Shown here: positions 30,132-32,559 of the stretch, piece by piece
Layout of the letters: the number at the start of each line of letters is the position of its first letter
Position numbering within the stretch: the first letter of the stretch is position 1
NCBI RefSeq assembly: GCF_019710575.1
Contig: NZ_JAHWFK010000072.1
Coordinates: 1 to 32,559 of the forward strand
Length of the DNA: 32,559 nt
Source of the DNA: Paractinoplanes polyasparticus
GTDB lineage: Bacteria > Actinomycetota > Actinomycetes > Mycobacteriales > Micromonosporaceae
Direction: 5' to 3'
Notes under the pieces: generated by a model
Database searches by the model: none
Seen by the model: the letters and a program-made list of their open reading frames with translations, nothing else
What the model was told of the DNA's origin: nothing
Program-made: the position numbers and the translations under genes

Positions 30132-31082
30132 GTGACCGCTTCTCGTCTGTTCTCGCCCCGCTGGCTCGCCCTCGGTGGCGCCGGCGTCCTCGCCGCCGTC
30201 CTCGGAGTGGCGCTCGTGCTGCAGAACAGCGGCTCGGCCTGTGCCGCTCCGCCGTCCACCTCGGCGGCCAAGGGGAAGGCAACGTACTTCTTCATGGAAG
30301 GCACGCTCGGCAACTGCTCGTTCCCGAGCGTTCCGGCCGACGACCTCTACGTGGCGCTCGGGCAGAAGAACCAGTACTCGAACGGCGCTGCCTGCGGCAC
30401 GTACATCGACGTCACCGGGCCCAAGGGCAAGGTCCGTGTCAAGGTCATCGACTCCTGCCCGGAATGCCCGGTGGGCCACCTCGACCTGAGCCTCACGGCG
30501 TTCAAGAAGATCGGCAAGCAGTCGGACGGGATCATCCCGATCACCTACAAGGCGGCGCCCGGCGCGGCGGTTCCCGGGCCGATCTCCGTACGGGTGAAGG
30601 AAGGCTCCTCGCAGTACTGGCTGAGCGTGCTGATCGACAACCACTCCAACCGGCTGGCCTCGGTGAAGATCGCCGGCAAGGGCGGCAGCTTCAAGTCGGC
30701 CACCCGCGAGGACTTCAACTACTGGACGATCCCGAGCGGCGTCGGCAACGGCCCCTTCAAGGTCAGGATCACCGATGTGTACGGGAACTCGGTGACCGCC
30801 GGCAACATCAAGCTGGCCGTGGGAAAGACCCAGAAGACGACGGTCAGACTGGCCGGCAGCATCAAGGCGCAGCCCGAGAAGGCCAAGGCGACCAAGAAGG
30901 CCGTCAGCAAGAAGGCGACGCCGAAGCCCACCGCGACCAAGGCGTCCCCGAAGCCGAAGGCGTCGTCCTCGTCCGCGGCGGCCCCGCTGCTCGAGTCGAC
31001 CGTCGAGGCGGCGCCGCCCGCCGTCACTCAGCCGGCTGACCTCGACGCGAATCTGGCCGCCAACACCCCCCGCTGTTCCTGA
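30132..31082 (+). CDS. Secreted expansin-like protein (double-psi beta-barrel plus CBM63-like domain)
   Basis: The 316-aa protein has a signal peptide (residues about 1-38, LALGGAGVLAAVLGVALVL, cleavage near ACAA). A double-psi beta-barrel covers about 47-145 with GNCSFPSVPADDLYVALG, NGAACGTYIDV and VIDSCPECPVGHLDLS, whose Asp matches the active-site region of bacterial expansins. A second beta domain covers about 150-240 (SSQYWLSVLIDNHSNRLASVKIAG, FNYWTIPSGVGNGPFKVRITD), like the CBM63 of EXLX1. From about 240 a Lys/Ala/Pro/Ser tail follows. Expansins loosen cellulose or peptidoglycan without hydrolysis. The tail may bind the wall. The GTG start has AGGA about ten bases upstream. Confidence 0.88.
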   Translation: MTASRLFSPRWLALGGAGVLAAVLGVALVLQNSGSACAAPPSTSAAKGKATYFFMEGTLGNCSFPSVPADDLYVALGQKNQYSNGAACGTYIDVTGPKGKVRVKVIDSCPECPVGHLDLSLTAFKKIGKQSDGIIPITYKAAPGAAVPGPISVRVKEGSSQYWLSVLIDNHSNRLASVKIAGKGGSFKSATREDFNYWTIPSGVGNGPFKVRITDVYGNSVTAGNIKLAVGKTQKTTVRLAGSIKAQPEKAKATKKAVSKKATPKPTATKASPKPKASSSSAAAPLLESTVEAAPPAVTQPADLDANLAANTPRCS

Positions 31083-31098
31083 CAGTTCCCCACCGCAC

Positions 31099-31134
31099 CC
31101 GGCCGGACGCGATCTCCCCGTCGCGCCCGGCCGG
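31099..31134. terminator. Bidirectional hairpin between expansin-like and GNAT genes
   Basis: Arms CCGGCCGGACGCG (31099-31111) and CGCGCCCGGCCGG (31122-31134) pair over 13 positions with one A-C mismatch around a 10-base loop. It occupies the 58-bp gap between two convergent genes, as expected for a shared terminator. No T-run is present, as is common in actinobacteria. Confidence 0.65.
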
Positions 31135-31140
31135 CTGCGA

Positions 31141-31662
31141 TCAGGGCTGCAGAGGGAGCCAGAGCAGATATTCGTCCCGATCGTCGCCGGGACCGACCCG
31201 CAGCGCTCCGGGGATGCGGCCCACCTGTTGATAGCCGAGCCGCTCGTAGAACTTCTCGGTGCCGGCGCCCCCGCGCACGGTCACCTGGAGAGCCTCGAGG
31301 CCCAGGTCGCGGGCGAGTTTCTCGGCCTCGCGCATAAGGGCGGCGCCGTAGCCGCGGCCCTGCTGCCCCGGGGTGACCATGACCCGCTTGAGCACCCGCC
31401 AGTGCTCCTTGAGCGCGAACTGGTTGCTGACGACGAAGAGCAGGGCAACCAGTTCGTCGTCGTCGAACCCGGCCAGCAGGTGATCGATGCCCGCTTCGAC
31501 CGCCGTGAACGCGGCCTGCGCGACCGGCGCGACCTGCGTACGGGAAACCGGCGCGACGAAGCCGACCGCCCCGCCGGCGTTGGTGACCTCGACCCAGAGC
31601 GCGACGATGCCCGCGCGCAGGGCCGGGGTCAGCGGCGGATCCACTACGAACTCGATTGCCAT
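31141..31662 (-). CDS. GNAT-family N-acetyltransferase
   Basis: The 173-aa protein has the acetyl-CoA pyrophosphate loop GQQGRGYGAALMREAEKLARDLG (R/QxxGxG/A type). The downstream beta strand and helix GLEALQVTVRGGAGTEKFYERLGYQQVGR, with the conserved Tyr, is also typical. The acceptor is unknown. The start is ATG 31662 (MAIEFVVDPPLTPALRAGIV). A longer frame to 31707 would read through the tRNA gene and is rejected. The gene begins 18 bp after the tRNA-Leu 3' end and may be cotranscribed with it. Confidence 0.88.
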   Translation of the reverse strand: MAIEFVVDPPLTPALRAGIVALWVEVTNAGGAVGFVAPVSRTQVAPVAQAAFTAVEAGIDHLLAGFDDDELVALLFVVSNQFALKEHWRVLKRVMVTPGQQGRGYGAALMREAEKLARDLGLEALQVTVRGGAGTEKFYERLGYQQVGRIPGALRVGPGDDRDEYLLWLPLQP

Positions 31663-31680
31663 GCCGCCATCATTCGCCAG

Positions 31681-31764
31681 TGCGGAAGGGGGGACTTGAA
31701 CCCCCACGCCCTTTCGGGCACGGGCACCTAAAACCCGCGCGGCTGCCGATTACGCCACTCCCGC
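31681..31764 (-). tRNA. tRNA-Leu, anticodon UAG
   Basis: The 84-base gene folds as a type II tRNA. The acceptor stem is GCGGGAG/CTTCCGC with one G-U pair and discriminator A (31681). The D arm contains AATCGGCAG. The anticodon stem is CGGGT/GCCCG with loop TTTAGGT, giving anticodon TAG (complement at 31728-31730). The long variable arm is TGCCCGAAAGGGCGT and the T arm GGGGGTTCAAGTCCCCC. CCA is not encoded; CTG follows. It reads CUN leucine codons, chiefly CUA. Confidence 0.95.
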
Positions 31765-31767
31765 CCG

Positions 31768-31786
31768 GGCCGCCCACCGGGCGGCC
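31768..31786 (-). terminator. Perfect GC hairpin just 5' of the tRNA gene
   Basis: GGCCGCCC-ACC-GGGCGGCC has eight paired bases and a three-base loop, 4 bp from the tRNA 5' end. It may terminate the upstream bcp transcript or lie in the tRNA leader. A TAGACT (complement of 31798-31803) could be the tRNA -10 element. The rest of 31787-31945 shows no gene. Confidence 0.4.
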
Positions 31787-31945
31787 ACGTGCACCAGAGT
31801 CTAGACGGTCGGGGGCCGGATCGAACGGGCCGGATAGGCACGGCGGCCGCCTCGCGGATCATGCCGCGTGACAGCCGCCGTGGTCAGAGGGGACCGTCAG
31901 AGGGTCCTGCCGTAGAGATCGGCCGCCGCGGGACCGACCGTAGGG

Positions 31946-32422
31946 TCAGTCGATGCCAAGATCGCGCCGCAGCTTGGCGACGTGGCCGGTGGCCTTGACG
32001 TTGTAGAGGGCCCGCTCGACGACGCCGTTCTCGTCGATCACGAAGGTCGACCGGATGACCCCCATGACGGTCTTGCCGTAGTTGTTCTTCTCGCCGTACG
32101 CGCCGTACGCCTTCAGCACGCTCTTGTCCTCGTCGCTGACGAGAGGGAACGTGATGGCGTCGCGCTCGCGGAACTTGGCCAGCTTGGCCGGAACGTCGGG
32201 GGAGATGCCGACGACCTCGTAGCCGGCCGCCTGCAACGACCCCAGCGAGTCGCGGAAGTCACACGCCTGGGTGGTGCAGCCGGGCGTCATCGCGGCCGGG
32301 TACGCGTACAGCACGACCTTGCGCCCGCGCAGGTCCTTGAGGGTGAGCCGGTCGCCGTTGTCGGTCGGCAGGCTGAACTCGGGCGCGGTGTCGCCGGCGG
32401 AGAGGCGAGCGGTCTCAGTCAT
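31946..32422 (-). CDS. bcp: Thioredoxin-dependent peroxiredoxin (Bcp/PrxQ)
   Basis: The 158-aa peroxiredoxin reduces hydrogen peroxide and organic hydroperoxides. The peroxidatic cysteine is C49 in TPGCT and the resolving cysteine C54 in TQACDFRDS, the atypical two-Cys arrangement of the PrxQ group. GDTAPEFSLPTDNG, VVGISPDVPAKLAKFRERDAITFPLVSDEDKSVLKAYGAYGEK and RSTFVIDENGVV complete the fold. The usual YPKA before the active site is YPAA here. It is cytoplasmic and the length is standard. Confidence 0.95.
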   Translation of the reverse strand: MTETARLSAGDTAPEFSLPTDNGDRLTLKDLRGRKVVLYAYPAAMTPGCTTQACDFRDSLGSLQAAGYEVVGISPDVPAKLAKFRERDAITFPLVSDEDKSVLKAYGAYGEKNNYGKTVMGVIRSTFVIDENGVVERALYNVKATGHVAKLRRDLGID

Positions 32423-32482
32423 GCCGAAGACGATAGACCGCCGGTCCGCAAGCGCGACGAAAAGCCCGCCCGGCTCACATAG

Positions 32483-32559
32483 CTAGTGTCGTGAGTCGTT
32501 AATGCGGGTGCAGTAACGCTTGATGGATTCGAGGATCTGGTCGGCGGTCTTGGTCCAGA
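32483..32559 (-). mobile_element. 3' end of an IS630-type transposase gene, cut by the window edge
   Basis: The minus strand reads WTKTADQILESIKRYC followed by TRINDSRH and a TAG stop at 32483-32485. I recognise the WTKTAD-x-IL-(D/E)-S-(x)6-C-x-RI ending as the C-terminus of IS630-family DDE transposases common in actinobacteria. Only 24 residues are in the window. The element end should lie within about 50 bp left of the stop, near the TA at 32480-32481, but no partner inverted repeat is visible. Confidence 0.6.

Noticed and set aside
31663..31707. N-terminal extension of the GNAT gene to 31707
   Set aside because: It would translate through the 3' part of the tRNA-Leu gene; the ATG at 31662 gives the normal GNAT N-terminus.

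Overview
The window comes from a very GC-rich actinobacterium. Third-codon GC bias, many GTG starts, leaderless-looking genes and the gene orders point to Micromonosporaceae, most likely Actinoplanes or a relative; this placement is inference. The run pncB (minus) / clpS - DUF2017 - JAMM protease - cysO - cysM - MBL hydrolase - rph - rdgB matches, in compressed form, the Mycobacterium tuberculosis Rv1330c-Rv1341 neighbourhood. Here the rhomboid and murI genes are absent and a GT4 glycosyltransferase is inserted.

Layout. 1-170: a 24-bp tandem repeat at the left edge. 312-3757 (minus): nicotinate phosphoribosyltransferase, nicotinamidase and an MFS transporter, i.e. NAD salvage plus an exporter. 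3855-6590 (plus): ClpS adaptor, DUF2017, then the CysO/CysM/JAMM cysteine-synthesis module. 6621-7031 (minus): small membrane protein. 7293-10693 (plus): MBL hydrolase, glycosyltransferase, RNase PH and RdgB. 10771-11085: two tiny convergent ORFs sharing a TGATCA stop. 11104-19017 (minus): a complete histidine-utilisation operon led by an RpiR regulator, rpiR-hutU-allantoate-amidohydrolase-like M20-hutF-hutI-hutH. 19182-20822: an SDR-type reductase divergent from a TetR regulator across several palindromes. 20848-25317: an unrecognised 394-aa protein divergent from an FAD monooxygenase, which is joined to a stripped-down leucyl-tRNA synthetase. 25360-26639: ECF sigma factor and membrane partner. 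26642-28735 (minus): CopB-like copper ATPase behind a CsoR-type palindrome. 28883-31082 (plus): a small possibly frameshifted ORF, a MOSC protein and a secreted expansin-like protein. 31141-32559 (minus): GNAT acetyltransferase, tRNA-Leu(UAG), a Bcp peroxiredoxin and the 3' end of an IS630-type transposase at the right edge.

Most striking: (i) a 608-aa LeuRS homologue that keeps HMGH and MSKS but lacks the whole CP1 editing domain and the leucine-specific insertion, 4 bp downstream of an FAD monooxygenase; this suggests a specialised or resistance synthetase. (ii) A CysO-type sulfur carrier whose GG terminus is buried by a 26-residue tail, in the same cluster as a JAMM protease that could trim it. 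(iii) Matching 11-bp-period direct repeats upstream of two secreted-protein genes. (iv) Repeat-like insertions in HutF.

All calls come from reading sequence and translations without database searches. Family names rest on recognised motifs; promoters and operators are pattern-based predictions.
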